Source of the DNA: JAWLFI01 sp964525165
GTDB lineage: Bacteria; Bacteroidota; Bacteroidia; Chitinophagales; Saprospiraceae
DNA: 64,000 nt
Direction: 5' to 3'
NCBI GenBank assembly: GCA_964525165.1
Contig: CAZGGG010000004.1
Coordinates: 20,860-84,859 of the forward strand
Shown here: positions 24,323 to 34,023 of the stretch, one piece after another
Position numbering within the stretch: the stretch's first letter is position 1
Layout of the letters: the number at the start of each line of letters is the position of its first letter
The notes under the pieces: generated by a model
Database searches by the model: none
What the model saw: the letters and a program-made list of their open reading frames with translations, nothing else
What the model was told of the DNA's origin: nothing
Position numbers and translations under genes: made by a program

Positions 24323-24558
24323 AACCCAAATAATTCATTAGAACTTTGTAGCGAAGCTCTGAATAGCTGATTTAAGCAAGGCCTGACGAAGGAGCATAGC
24401 CCTAGCTATGCAACTGAGGAACAACGAAGCTTAAATCAAGTAGTAATCATAAATTCATTTTTATCTAGAAGAAATGAGTTCAATGCAAAATCGGTCACTT
24501 CATTCGTCCAATGTGCTATTCTGGGCTGCAGTAAATTTTCTAATGCATGATTTGGGTT
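24323..24558. mobile_element. MITE-like element, copy B
   Basis: A 236-bp non-coding element with 21-bp terminal inverted repeats matching at 19 of 21 positions: left begins AACCCAAATAATTCATTAG, right complement begins AACCCAAATCATGCATTAG. Two inner palindromes are nested symmetrically: TGATTTAAGC (24368-24377) with GCTTAAATCA (24429-24438), and GCATAGC (24394-24400) with GCTATGC (24405-24411). The whole can fold into one long hairpin with internal loops. Ends are homologous to copy A at 19721-19894, while the centres differ. It fills most of the spacer between the kinase start and the end of sprA. No transposase is present. Confidence 0.7.
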
Positions 24559-24565
24559 ATAAGCT

Positions 24566-27500
24566 CTAGTTCAGGTTAAATCGCACCCTCAAGCCTCCTC
24601 TTGCATTAGTGATCGGAAAGGATAAGGAAGTTTTTGGTACCGTTCGATTGTAATCTAAAAATGCACTCAACGTCAGATTTTTGTTGATATCATAATCCAC
24701 AGAAGGATTGATTCTGAAGGACTCCAAACCTCTTGTTGGGGTAGGTTCTGAAGTTGCATCAATTTCATATGCAAAGGTGACGTCATCTCTGTAAGAGAAG
24801 TTGACATTGATCCTCATTTGATTCCCTCTGCTAGCTCCTTGAGACTGCTGTCCTTGCGTATTTCGGCTTTTGCGGCCTGAGCCTCCGCGATTTCGTCCCC
24901 TTTCTTTCTTCTTGCCAAAATTCAAGAAGCCAATATTGACATTATCCAGGGTATAGCCGAATCCAAAGGTGTATTCCAAAGACTTCGTTTCAAACAGTTT
25001 GGTGTCTGAAAAGCTTAGTGCCAGATTTCTCGCACGAGTCATGGAGAAATTCATTTGAATATCGTTTTGGGTCTGAATATCTATCCCCAATAAAGGATTG
25101 AATCGCTCGTCAATGACGACTTCCGGAATTACAAAACGAGCATAATAGTTGGCTTCTTCGTCTTTGTTGTTGTCCTCTCTGATGATTCCATCCTGATCGG
25201 AATCATAGGCCGCATTTCGCTGAAAAGAATTCACGGTCAATGTGCTTTGATAGCCGTGGCTGATTCTTACATTTCGGAAAATTTGATCCAAATATGGAAG
25301 CCGCGACAAGCCATTCCACTGAATACTCCAGTTGGGTCGAGGAACCGTATTGAAAATATCAAGGTTTGCGGTCAGCGGATTCTCACCGGTATAGGTGGCA
25401 ATAAAAGCCGGAATCAAGACGTCTTGTTGCTTTCTTCCAAATCCATCCTTATAGTTCCCTCCATCTTGTTCATGAGCATCTCCGTCAGGATATAATCGGT
25501 TGGAGATAATCGTTCTGTTATCCTGGAAGTTATTGAATAGTTCGATCAACTGATCATTACCATCCCGGAACAAGGTATTTAAGGCTAGATAGGAAACGGT
25601 ATAAGAACCATATTCATTTCTGGGGCTGTAGGCATAATTAGCCAGCTCAAAATCTCTGTAAGGGTCAGCCACCGGCACGCTGTCATTTTTAAATAAGGCC
25701 GTAGAGGTTCTGGAAAAAGACTTATTCATGCTCACATCGATCCTAAAGTCGTTCCAAGGTTCAATGTTGACTTCTCCATTCCACTGCTCCGTGTAACCAT
25801 TAATGACTTCTTGAGAAAGGAATCGACTTGCCGTAAACCAGCCTTGTTCTTGTGCAGACTGAAACAACCAATCTCGACTAGGTGTGAAACCAAGAGCGTA
25901 TTCCCATCCCGGCGCTTGCAAGCCATTCCCTTGTCCGAACAGCTCTGCTTGTGGCATAAAACCGGGCGTGGAATTCGTATAATTTCTTTGCCAGTTGAAC
26001 TGAGCTCTTCTGAGCATCATCAAGGGTCGGATCAACAATCGCTCCGCAATACCCGGACCGGATCGTTCATTGGTGCGGGACCTTCCTCCTGTGGCGTTTC
26101 CTCCTTTGCCGGATGAACGCCCGCCCCTACGCGAACTAGAACTTGTTCTTCGTGCGCCTTGATTGAGTGATCTCAAATACTTGGACTTATTGTATAAACG
26201 CTCAAAATTCAAGTTGGCATTGACCTGCTGCCGCTGTCCATTTTGAATCACATTTCCTAAGGAATCTATGTTAATCGGTGCAGCAGCCCATCCATAATTT
26301 GCATTCGCCTGCGCCCGAACATCCACAAAATCCAGGAATGGGAAATTCCTGAAAGGGATATTCCATGCCAAAGCGAGCGTATGACTATAATTTTTAGGGC
26401 GACCAAAATCCTGAATGTTATTCCATCGATAAGTATTAGGATCTATGTCTATCGTATCTCCTCTGAAATCTACATTATTTTGATCCAATTCATCAATGGT
26501 TGCAAAATGGGTCGCATTGAAATTCAATCGTAAACTCCGGGTAAAGTCCCAGGTCATATTGTAGGTTCTGTCCCAGGTAAATCGGCGATCAAACCAGGTT
26601 GAAAACTCCGGATTAGAGAATCGGTATCGTCTCACATTGATATATCGATCAACCACGGTACTAAAACCAAATGAGTTGGGTAATGGATTTAGATGTAAAT
26701 TCTTAATAAAGCCCAGATACTTGCCATTTTTGATCACATCCTTAAATGGCTCAATATAGAGGGGTGTATAAGCGTATTGGTAGTCTAAAGAAGCTGTATG
26801 ATTCCTTGTATTATCCAATTCGATAATGGGATCCGTATGATCTGCTTCTGTAAAGGCATAGGAGACACTGAAATTCTCAATATCCCAGGGCATGGGCTTT
26901 CGCTGTTTGGCTTGTCCTCCGCCTCCGGTTTGTGGCCCGGTCCCTCCAGTCCTGCGAATACCACCTCCGGGAGGCCCTCCTGCCGGTCCACCCCGTCCGC
27001 CACCTTGCGAATTGCGGTCATACCTTACATTCGTAAAGTTGATACTGGTGATGCGCGTCTTATCGAGTGCCTGGTCCCGAATGGAATCGCGTTCCTGACG
27101 ATCATTGATCGCATTCAGCTTATCTTTCAACTCAATATCCAGATCATACGGGTCAAACTGAGGGGTTTTACGCGTATTTGAAAACTGAGCATAAAACGGT
27201 AATTGTAATCCTGAATTCTCGCCCAGCAATTTACCCAATTGCAAATTTGTAGCTACGTCATACTGAAGAATCGCTTCCCTGGAACGTTCCTGCAATTTCT
27301 GACTGATTCCGCCCCATCCAATACTGGAAACAGAACCGGAAAAAGATACATTTCCAAAATCTGCCAATTGCATATCCACTCTGGCTAAAGCAGCGGTTCC
27401 CCCTTTTCTGCTTAATCCGGTAACCCGGAGTTCATTCGCCCAAATTTCAGCACATACCGGTCCCTTCCCATCGTCTTTGTTTCGGATACCAATCATAAAC

Positions 27501-30500
27501 CCTTTGACAAAACCGAGGTTCGGATTCCCTTTTACCTTGATGGTGTGGTTCGGATTTTCAAAACCGGCTCTACGGTATTCTTGATTATTGGGGAAACTTG
27601 AACTATTTCGTTCATTTTTTAACTGAATCAATTGCTGTAAGGCAAAATCGAATTCATTTTGATCCGGCCAGACTACAGCTGCACTCCTTCGATCTGTCAT
27701 GGAAATTTCCTGTGACATCGTCAATGGAATCTCGTATTCATAGTAATTCTGGGTATAATCGCTACCCATTCTCAAGAAGATAGAAAGGTCTCCACTTTCC
27801 AGCATGTCAGGGCTTTCTGCGTGGATAAACATCTTCAATCGCTCATATAATCGGAGATCTCGCTGATCATTTCTAAATACAGCCCGGGCATCACCATCCT
27901 TTAAATTGCAAACCTCAATCGCCAAAGAAGACTCATTCAAGAAAGCATTCTGGAAGGTCGCCTGGAAGTTTTGTTCTCTTTGTATGCCTTCCGGCAAAAC
28001 ATAATTGTAGGGTATCTTTTCAGAATTCTCCTCAATCCCCACAGCATTGATAGAGAAGGTGGTATTATCTACCGGCGGATCTATACTTGGACCACTCTCC
28101 GATAATAAGTTCGATCTTAAAAATCTACGCCATGAGTTCCGCACCAAGTCCAAAGTGGCAAATCTTAGAGTAATTTGCTCATCAAAACCGGTCAAATACA
28201 TCCGCATAAACCGAATAGACCTAAAATCCTGAATGGAACCAATTTTTTCATCAAACTCAGAAATCGGAACTACAAAACGATACCAAACCTCTCCTCTTCC
28301 CCGGGTGGTGATGGTGTCTGTGATGAATTCTGACAACTGCAGGTTTCCGGGTCTCGCCGGGTCCTGGAAGATGGGAATTTTATATTGGAAATATCCTTCA
28401 ATTCGATCAGAAGTAAAGTCTCTGTTGATATCTTCCGTAGAAGGGAAGAAGGTAAAGGAAGTAGCAAATCTTTGGTTGTCACTTTGAGCCGGAGAATTGG
28501 ATTCCGGGTGGTTAAATCGCTTATATCGCGCTAGTGTCCCGATATTGGGTTGATTCTCAAAAGACTCGTCCAGGAAGTGAAGGTAGTTATCGTTGGCAGG
28601 GTCATCAGAAACATCTATTCCCGCGGCTGCCATCGCTTGTATGTAGTCACTGAGAAATTCATTTTCCAATGAGTCATTCATCCCGTCCAGCCCCACGTCT
28701 TGTACTTCACGAACCGCCGGATCATTATCAAAAGCATTCACAAAAGGCACTTGCAAGGGTACGGTTCCCAGATTGGTGGTCTCCAATCCAACTTGCTGCC
28801 CAGGTCGTGGCAGTCCTTGTTCGAAAGCTGCGCGACCATCTTTTAATATATCTTCAGAGATGTTTCCAAGCTCAATGTATAAATACCCACCATTAGCAGG
28901 TCTTGGATTCTCATTCGTAGCGATAAACGGATTCAGCATCCAGAATTCTACATACTCAATATTACTTGCCTGGAAATCATTGACGGTAAGGCCCCTCATA
29001 ATTCCACCCCATCGACTTTGCGGATCGAGCAATCGTCCGGCTTCATCAACTCCCGCGGAATAGGCAGTTCCTCCGGGCACATCGTAGTTATATGGCCCTT
29101 TCTCCCTCGGATAATAAGTAACATCCAGAGGTCGGAAAATATTCAATCCGGGCTGTAAAGTACGATTGGGAAATATTTCGTTCTGGTCAACGATCCGTGT
29201 GTATGGATTCTGCTGATCAGAACCAATATTACGATCAATTCGATACCAATTAATCAAAGCCCTGTTGGCGCCGATCCGTCGGTCATCATTTAGACTAGAC
29301 TCCGGAAACATATTATTCTCCGGGATACTGGCCAATGTCCACCGATCCTGTGGCTGAGTGATATCAATTCGAGCAGCAGTTCCTTCAAAGTCGTCGATAT
29401 AGACGGATCCTTGCTCGTCTCCATTCAATTCAATAGCTCTCGAAAAACCAGGGATCAATGCGGCACCTTCCACATAGGCAGAAACGGTAGATTTTTCTTT
29501 TGTCGAAATACCCGGCAACGCGTCTACCGCTTTCGTCAGCCACGGCGCCTCATCGGTATAACTTGCATCTAAGCCTAATACTCGGTTATTAATAGGATCT
29601 TCTCCAATATTCACTTTTTGCGTGATCGGTCTTTCCCATAAATGCATGTAGGTACCCCCCAAGGTAATCTGATCAGACAATTCATAATCCGCCCGCAAGC
29701 CAATCATGTTTCGATTCTGGAAACTGAACAGTGAGTTGTCCTCGAAACTAATATTGATTGGAACACCGGAGGCCAAATAAGACTCATTAAGAATCCTCAA
29801 TCGACCAATGGAGTAGTCCACTTCATAATCTACCCCTTCTACCAATTGCTTTCCACCGGCGGACACGCGAACAGATCCTTCCGGAATATTAAATGCTCCC
29901 AGGGAAATATCTGCCTGCACCGAGGATTCAAATTTCCCTTTCAGCAAGAACCGGTTTTTCTCTTGATACTCACCGGCCACAAATTTGGTGGAGTCATATA
30001 ATTCCTGGTATTCGTATCTATTGTAGGTGGCATCGTCATTGAGGGCTTCCTGCAGACTGGTACCAAAAGGCTCCAGAACCGGGAAGAAGACTTTTCCTGT
30101 TTGTGGATTGATCGTGACCCCTGGAACAAAGTCAAACCGGCCATCCGGCTGCGGATCACTTTGCGCATTCAACTGGTCTAAGTTGAAAAGTTGTAACAAG
30201 GGGCGTCCCAAATTTCCGGGCTCCGGTAAGAATCGCTTGAATCCTTCTCCCGGGTCATCATAAAAGATGTCTAGATTAAATGTAGACGAATTGACTTGAT
30301 AGGCACCTACATTATAGACGTTTTTCATCATCAGGTCCCAAAGGGCGTTTCGAACGTCCGGAGTAGCCGTTTTCAACATCTTTACAAATAGGACCTTCGT
30401 ACTATCACTTTCAGACTCTGTAGAAAATTGACCAATCCTGTAAGTCTGACCATTATAATCATATTCAATGGCTACGGCCAAGACTTCCTCTTGTCGCAAA

Positions 30501-31900
30501 GGAGTATTTAATGAGAGCACCCCTAACTGAGGATTTAGGGTATATTCATTCTCCCTTAGCCGCTGGGCACGCTTTACTTCAAAATCCCGACCGGTTTCCA
30601 ATTCATACTTGTTGGATAAAGTCGGAATGGCGGTTGCAGAATTCTGAGCCGGTGCGTCATTCGTAATCAACTCATATATTCTGTTGGCTGCATTGTCCGG
30701 GAGGACATCCCTTCCTGTAATATCTCTTAAATTGACCGGTGGATTGGGAATTCTATAACGATCGGCCGAACGAGTGATCAATCTTTCAGGTTCCCCTAAA
30801 TCGGCAATCGCCACAATATCTCTTAGACGCTCCGTCTCATTTTGAATGTTCGTTCTCCACACCTCGATACGGTTCACCTTGAACAAGGTATTGATCTGCG
30901 GAAGATTGGAAAGTGCCTTTTCGTAGGTTTCACGGTTAAAGTGTGTCAGGAAGAAGTGACGGTTCTCGTCATAATCATCTACGCGCACTTCAAACTGCTG
31001 GACTTGGCTCCCACCCTGCACCGTTATGTTCTGTTGACGGGATCTTTGCTGTGAGGCAATCGCCGTTAATCGCAGATAGCCAAATTGCAACTCGGTTTTA
31101 ATCCCAAACAAAGATTGACTTCCTTGAATCAGGTCCGAACGTAAAGGCAGGGATACGTTACCTGCTTCTATATTCTTTAAAATATCATCCTCGGAAAACT
31201 TTTCACTGTCGAATTTTAGTTTCAACTGATTCTCAAAGTCAAATTGGGATTGCGTATTATAATTAGTCGACAAGGTAAGTTTCTCACCTATTTGACCGGT
31301 AACATTCAATCGAATATCCATATCAAAGTCAAATCCCGCTTGGGTTTGCTGCTGAATAGGAAGGGCCGGATTATCAATTTTCTGATAAAAACCACCAAAC
31401 GTCAAATCAATATTACCCTGGGGCTGTATGCTCACTTGGTTTCCACCAAATAAGCGGTCAATCAGGTTGACGTCCTTGGTGTATTGCTCGAGCGGATCTT
31501 CAGAACTATTGAATGCAGACTTTCCTGTAGACACGCCTGCTAATCGGGCAAAGTAATCGCGCTCTTGTTGTTGGGCTTTCCATTCCAGGTACTCCCCATA
31601 GGTCATATAGGTCGGCGTACGGTAATAGTCATCGCCGATTTTCTCTGTAATGTAATATCGTCCAGTGGTCGGGTCATATTCCACCGTCTGATCCACCACT
31701 TTAGGGTCGCTTAGGTCAAATGGATTTCTGGGGTTAGAATTAATAAATGGATCCTCTCTGTCTCTCAACGGAATGGTATCTGACAAAGCAGACGTATGGC
31801 TGATCCCTTTAGGCTCCAAGGAACTGCTCGACTTGGCTTGTAATGCAAATCCCAGCATACAAAGCACACCCGTGAAAAGCGCCGACGACTTTAATATCAT
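24566..31900 (-). CDS. sprA: Type IX secretion outer-membrane translocon SprA (Sov)
   Basis: SprA forms the giant 36-strand outer-membrane barrel through which type IX secretion substrates leave the cell; it is also required for gliding in Flavobacterium. The 2444-residue length is right for the family. A signal peptide (residues 1-22) precedes the plug-proximal region with DPTTGRYYITEKIGDDYYRTPTYM (broken over residues 75-100) typical of SprA/Sov. Long alternating beta strands run to the C-terminus, which ends in LRVRFNLN as a terminal barrel strand. Glycine/arginine/serine-rich low-complexity linkers occur near residues 1630-1660, 1905-1945 and 2330-2360. It serves the T9SS-sorted proteins encoded at 14.1 and 47.7-52.0 kb. 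Confidence 0.96.
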   Translation of the reverse strand: MILKSSALFTGVLCMLGFALQAKSSSSLEPKGISHTSALSDTIPLRDREDPFINSNPRNPFDLSDPKVVDQTVEYDPTTGRYYITEKIGDDYYRTPTYMTYGEYLEWKAQQQERDYFARLAGVSTGKSAFNSSEDPLEQYTKDVNLIDRLFGGNQVSIQPQGNIDLTFGGFYQKIDNPALPIQQQTQAGFDFDMDIRLNVTGQIGEKLTLSTNYNTQSQFDFENQLKLKFDSEKFSEDDILKNIEAGNVSLPLRSDLIQGSQSLFGIKTELQFGYLRLTAIASQQRSRQQNITVQGGSQVQQFEVRVDDYDENRHFFLTHFNRETYEKALSNLPQINTLFKVNRIEVWRTNIQNETERLRDIVAIADLGEPERLITRSADRYRIPNPPVNLRDITGRDVLPDNAANRIYELITNDAPAQNSATAIPTLSNKYELETGRDFEVKRAQRLRENEYTLNPQLGVLSLNTPLRQEEVLAVAIEYDYNGQTYRIGQFSTESESDSTKVLFVKMLKTATPDVRNALWDLMMKNVYNVGAYQVNSSTFNLDIFYDDPGEGFKRFLPEPGNLGRPLLQLFNLDQLNAQSDPQPDGRFDFVPGVTINPQTGKVFFPVLEPFGTSLQEALNDDATYNRYEYQELYDSTKFVAGEYQEKNRFLLKGKFESSVQADISLGAFNIPEGSVRVSAGGKQLVEGVDYEVDYSIGRLRILNESYLASGVPINISFEDNSLFSFQNRNMIGLRADYELSDQITLGGTYMHLWERPITQKVNIGEDPINNRVLGLDASYTDEAPWLTKAVDALPGISTKEKSTVSAYVEGAALIPGFSRAIELNGDEQGSVYIDDFEGTAARIDITQPQDRWTLASIPENNMFPESSLNDDRRIGANRALINWYRIDRNIGSDQQNPYTRIVDQNEIFPNRTLQPGLNIFRPLDVTYYPREKGPYNYDVPGGTAYSAGVDEAGRLLDPQSRWGGIMRGLTVNDFQASNIEYVEFWMLNPFIATNENPRPANGGYLYIELGNISEDILKDGRAAFEQGLPRPGQQVGLETTNLGTVPLQVPFVNAFDNDPAVREVQDVGLDGMNDSLENEFLSDYIQAMAAAGIDVSDDPANDNYLHFLDESFENQPNIGTLARYKRFNHPESNSPAQSDNQRFATSFTFFPSTEDINRDFTSDRIEGYFQYKIPIFQDPARPGNLQLSEFITDTITTRGRGEVWYRFVVPISEFDEKIGSIQDFRSIRFMRMYLTGFDEQITLRFATLDLVRNSWRRFLRSNLLSESGPSIDPPVDNTTFSINAVGIEENSEKIPYNYVLPEGIQREQNFQATFQNAFLNESSLAIEVCNLKDGDARAVFRNDQRDLRLYERLKMFIHAESPDMLESGDLSIFLRMGSDYTQNYYEYEIPLTMSQEISMTDRRSAAVVWPDQNEFDFALQQLIQLKNERNSSSFPNNQEYRRAGFENPNHTIKVKGNPNLGFVKGFMIGIRNKDDGKGPVCAEIWANELRVTGLSRKGGTAALARVDMQLADFGNVSFSGSVSSIGWGGISQKLQERSREAILQYDVATNLQLGKLLGENSGLQLPFYAQFSNTRKTPQFDPYDLDIELKDKLNAINDRQERDSIRDQALDKTRITSINFTNVRYDRNSQGGGRGGPAGGPPGGGIRRTGGTGPQTGGGGQAKQRKPMPWDIENFSVSYAFTEADHTDPIIELDNTRNHTASLDYQYAYTPLYIEPFKDVIKNGKYLGFIKNLHLNPLPNSFGFSTVVDRYINVRRYRFSNPEFSTWFDRRFTWDRTYNMTWDFTRSLRLNFNATHFATIDELDQNNVDFRGDTIDIDPNTYRWNNIQDFGRPKNYSHTLALAWNIPFRNFPFLDFVDVRAQANANYGWAAAPINIDSLGNVIQNGQRQQVNANLNFERLYNKSKYLRSLNQGARRTSSSSRRGGRSSGKGGNATGGRSRTNERSGPGIAERLLIRPLMMLRRAQFNWQRNYTNSTPGFMPQAELFGQGNGLQAPGWEYALGFTPSRDWLFQSAQEQGWFTASRFLSQEVINGYTEQWNGEVNIEPWNDFRIDVSMNKSFSRTSTALFKNDSVPVADPYRDFELANYAYSPRNEYGSYTVSYLALNTLFRDGNDQLIELFNNFQDNRTIISNRLYPDGDAHEQDGGNYKDGFGRKQQDVLIPAFIATYTGENPLTANLDIFNTVPRPNWSIQWNGLSRLPYLDQIFRNVRISHGYQSTLTVNSFQRNAAYDSDQDGIIREDNNKDEEANYYARFVIPEVVIDERFNPLLGIDIQTQNDIQMNFSMTRARNLALSFSDTKLFETKSLEYTFGFGYTLDNVNIGFLNFGKKKERGRNRGGSGRKSRNTQGQQSQGASRGNQMRINVNFSYRDDVTFAYEIDATSEPTPTRGLESFRINPSVDYDINKNLTLSAFLDYNRTVPKTSLSFPITNARGGLRVRFNLN

Positions 31901-32004
31901 ACCTCTACTTCAATCTTGATTTAGTAACGCTTGCTCGTATATGTGCTACTCGATAGGATTTGTTTTTATTCTTTTGCCTAGATGGTCGAACCGAAAGGCG
32001 GACG

Positions 32005-32012
32005 CAAATATA
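32005..32012 (-). promoter_or_regulatory. Bacteroidota -7 box for sprA
   Basis: On the minus strand TATATTTG followed by C matches TAnnTTTG exactly. It lies 105 bases before the sprA ATG, implying a leader near 98 bases, and just beyond the ruvA stop. A TTTC at an 18-base distance is the closest -33 match. Confidence 0.5.
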
Positions 32013-32026
32013 AAGGTCTTTTTATT

Positions 32027-32614
32027 TTACGAAAGCATTTTAAGTCCCTCTTTAATATACTCTTCCACTGTTTGTGCTTTTTGCTCTTGTCGGATCTTCT
32101 GTATGGCCTTTCTTACCTGACCTTGTTGAAAACCTAACGCAATCAGAGCAGAAAACGCTTCTTGCGAGGCAGTATTGCCCGAACTTTGATTTGTTAACAC
32201 TTCCGAAACTTCCGTTCGATCAATTTTATCTTTGAGATCAATGATAATTCGCTTTGCTGTTTTGGGCCCAATTCCCTTGACAGCTTTGAACGAGCTTACA
32301 TCTTCATGCGCCACTGCATCCTGTACCTCCTCCGGCCTCATAGAAGACAAGATTAATCTTGCTGTATTCGTCCCGATGCCATTTACCTTGATCAGTAATT
32401 CAAAAATGTCTCTTTCAGCACGATCCGCAAAGCCGTATAAAGCCATGATATCTTCCTTCACATGCAAATATGTCAATAATTGTGCCTTCTCTTCTTTCTC
32501 TATCGCTGCATATGTATGTAAGGAAATATTCAAGCGATACCCCACTCCACCGGTTTCCACCACCACATAGGTGGGATGCTTCACTGTAATCGCTCCTTTG
32601 ACATATTCGTACAT
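32027..32614 (-). CDS. ruvA: Holliday junction branch migration protein RuvA
   Basis: RuvA binds four-way junctions as a tetramer and loads the RuvB motor. The 195-residue protein has the N-terminal OB-fold (MYEYVKGAITVKHPTYVVVE), two helix-hairpin-helix motifs (LLIKVNGIGTNTARLIL and FKAVKGIGPKTAKRIIIDL) and the C-terminal RuvB-contacting domain (FSALIALGFQQGQVRKAI) after a flexible linker. ruvC is in this window 12 kb away, but ruvB is not, so the genes are dispersed rather than in an operon. It is divergent from purD. Confidence 0.96.
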   Translation of the reverse strand: MYEYVKGAITVKHPTYVVVETGGVGYRLNISLHTYAAIEKEEKAQLLTYLHVKEDIMALYGFADRAERDIFELLIKVNGIGTNTARLILSSMRPEEVQDAVAHEDVSSFKAVKGIGPKTAKRIIIDLKDKIDRTEVSEVLTNQSSGNTASQEAFSALIALGFQQGQVRKAIQKIRQEQKAQTVEEYIKEGLKMLS

Positions 32615-32703
32615 ATATTACAAATTATCGTTATGCGAAAGTATATAAAAGTCAGCAATATTTCTAAGAAGCACCTCTAAATATGCAAATGGTGCAGGCT
32701 TTT

Positions 32704-32711
32704 TATCTTTG
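32704..32711 (+). promoter_or_regulatory. Bacteroidota -7 box for purD
   Basis: TATCTTTG matches TAnnTTTG exactly, 22 bases before the purD ATG at 32733. The box lies in the short divergent spacer to ruvA. Confidence 0.55.
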
Positions 32712-32732
32712 GAGCATCAAATATCAAATGAG

Positions 32733-34016
32733 ATGAAGATTCTAATACTAGGCAGTGGCGCACGTGAACATGCGATAGGATGGAAGCTATTGCAAAGTCC
32801 TAAAGCGGAAGCCCTCTTCTTTGCCCCGGGGAATGCGGGAACCTCTGCTCTTGGGAAAAACCTCGATTTGTCCATGAAGGATGATGACCAATTGACACAA
32901 TTTATGCTTGATCAGGGTATCGGAATGCTGGTCATTGGACCTGAAGCACCTTTGGTGGATGGTTTAGTCGATCGCCTTTCGGCAAAAAAGGAATTGAGTC
33001 ACCTTAAAATAATCGGTCCCACACAAGCAGGAGCGCAATTGGAAGGGAGCAAAGCTTTTGCGAAAGCATTTATGGAAGAACAGCATATTCCTACAGCCGC
33101 TTACGCCCAATTTGGTTCTGACGAAGAAGATCAAGCCCTTGAATATATCTCCGGCATGGAAACCCCTATTGTGCTCAAAGCAGATGGATTAGCTGCCGGA
33201 AAAGGCGTATTAATTTGTCATTCGCACGAGGAGGCCAAAGAAGAATGTAAAGCAATGCTTGACGGCAAATTTGGGGCAGCAAGTGCTAAGCTTGTCATAG
33301 AGGAGTTTATGGATGGTATCGAGTTTTCGGTCTTTGTGCTGACCGATGGCACCCATTACCAAATCCTGCCGGTAGCCAAAGACTATAAAAGGATAGGTGA
33401 AGGAGATACCGGCCTCAATACAGGGGGAATGGGATCTGTATCGCCTGTGCCATTCGTGGATGAAGCCATGATGCAAAAAGTAAAAGAGGAAGTCATCGAA
33501 CCTACCCTAGACGGCCTTCAAAAAAGAGGGATTACTTATAAAGGATTCATTTTTATCGGGCTCATGAACGAAAATGGACAACCTAAAGTGGTAGAATATA
33601 ATTGCCGAATGGGGGATCCTGAAACACAGGTAGTCATGAGTCGATTGGATACAGACCTGATGGATCTTTTGTCCGCTTGTGCGGATGGCACGCTCGATTC
33701 CTTTACCGTAAGGGAAACCCAAGATCATGCCGTTTGTATTGTACTGGCCAGTGGAGGCTACCCTCTTTCATACGAAAAAGGAAAGAGCATCTCGCTTCAT
33801 GAAGCGGATGAAAAGCCCGCCATTCATATTTTCCACGCAGGTACACGATCGGAAGAAGGACAACTCCTCACCCATGGGGGAAGAGTGCTGTCTGTTGTTG
33901 GAAAAGGTACTACCTTTGCGGAAGCAAAAAATGCAGCTTACGAGGCTGCTGAAAAAATATCATTCGATAGAAAATATTTTCGATCAGATATCGGTTTCGA
34001 TCTCGATGAAAACTAA
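32733..34016 (+). CDS. purD: Phosphoribosylamine--glycine ligase
   Basis: PurD joins glycine to phosphoribosylamine with ATP in the second step of purine synthesis. The 427-residue protein opens with MKILILGSGAREHAIGWKL, the signature N-domain, and contains the ATP-grasp core with VLKADGLAAGKGVLIC and the metal-binding VVEYNCRMGDPETQVV. The ATG at 32733 is chosen over an upstream TTG because the family starts there and the promoter box overlaps that TTG. The parvulin gene follows after 7 bases, so purD and the chaperone genes may share a transcript. Confidence 0.97.
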   Translation: MKILILGSGAREHAIGWKLLQSPKAEALFFAPGNAGTSALGKNLDLSMKDDDQLTQFMLDQGIGMLVIGPEAPLVDGLVDRLSAKKELSHLKIIGPTQAGAQLEGSKAFAKAFMEEQHIPTAAYAQFGSDEEDQALEYISGMETPIVLKADGLAAGKGVLICHSHEEAKEECKAMLDGKFGAASAKLVIEEFMDGIEFSVFVLTDGTHYQILPVAKDYKRIGEGDTGLNTGGMGSVSPVPFVDEAMMQKVKEEVIEPTLDGLQKRGITYKGFIFIGLMNENGQPKVVEYNCRMGDPETQVVMSRLDTDLMDLLSACADGTLDSFTVRETQDHAVCIVLASGGYPLSYEKGKSISLHEADEKPAIHIFHAGTRSEEGQLLTHGGRVLSVVGKGTTFAEAKNAAYEAAEKISFDRKYFRSDIGFDLDEN

Positions 34017-34023
34017 CTATATC

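Noticed and set aside
26785..27181. Open frames inside sprA on both strands, up to 127 codons
   Set aside because: They are shadows of the sprA frame, rich in Pro/Gly from the complementary low-complexity linker, with no start signal.
33727..34023. N-terminal extension of the two-parvulin protein
   Set aside because: The extension overlaps purD in another frame; the signal peptide begins at the ATG at 34024.
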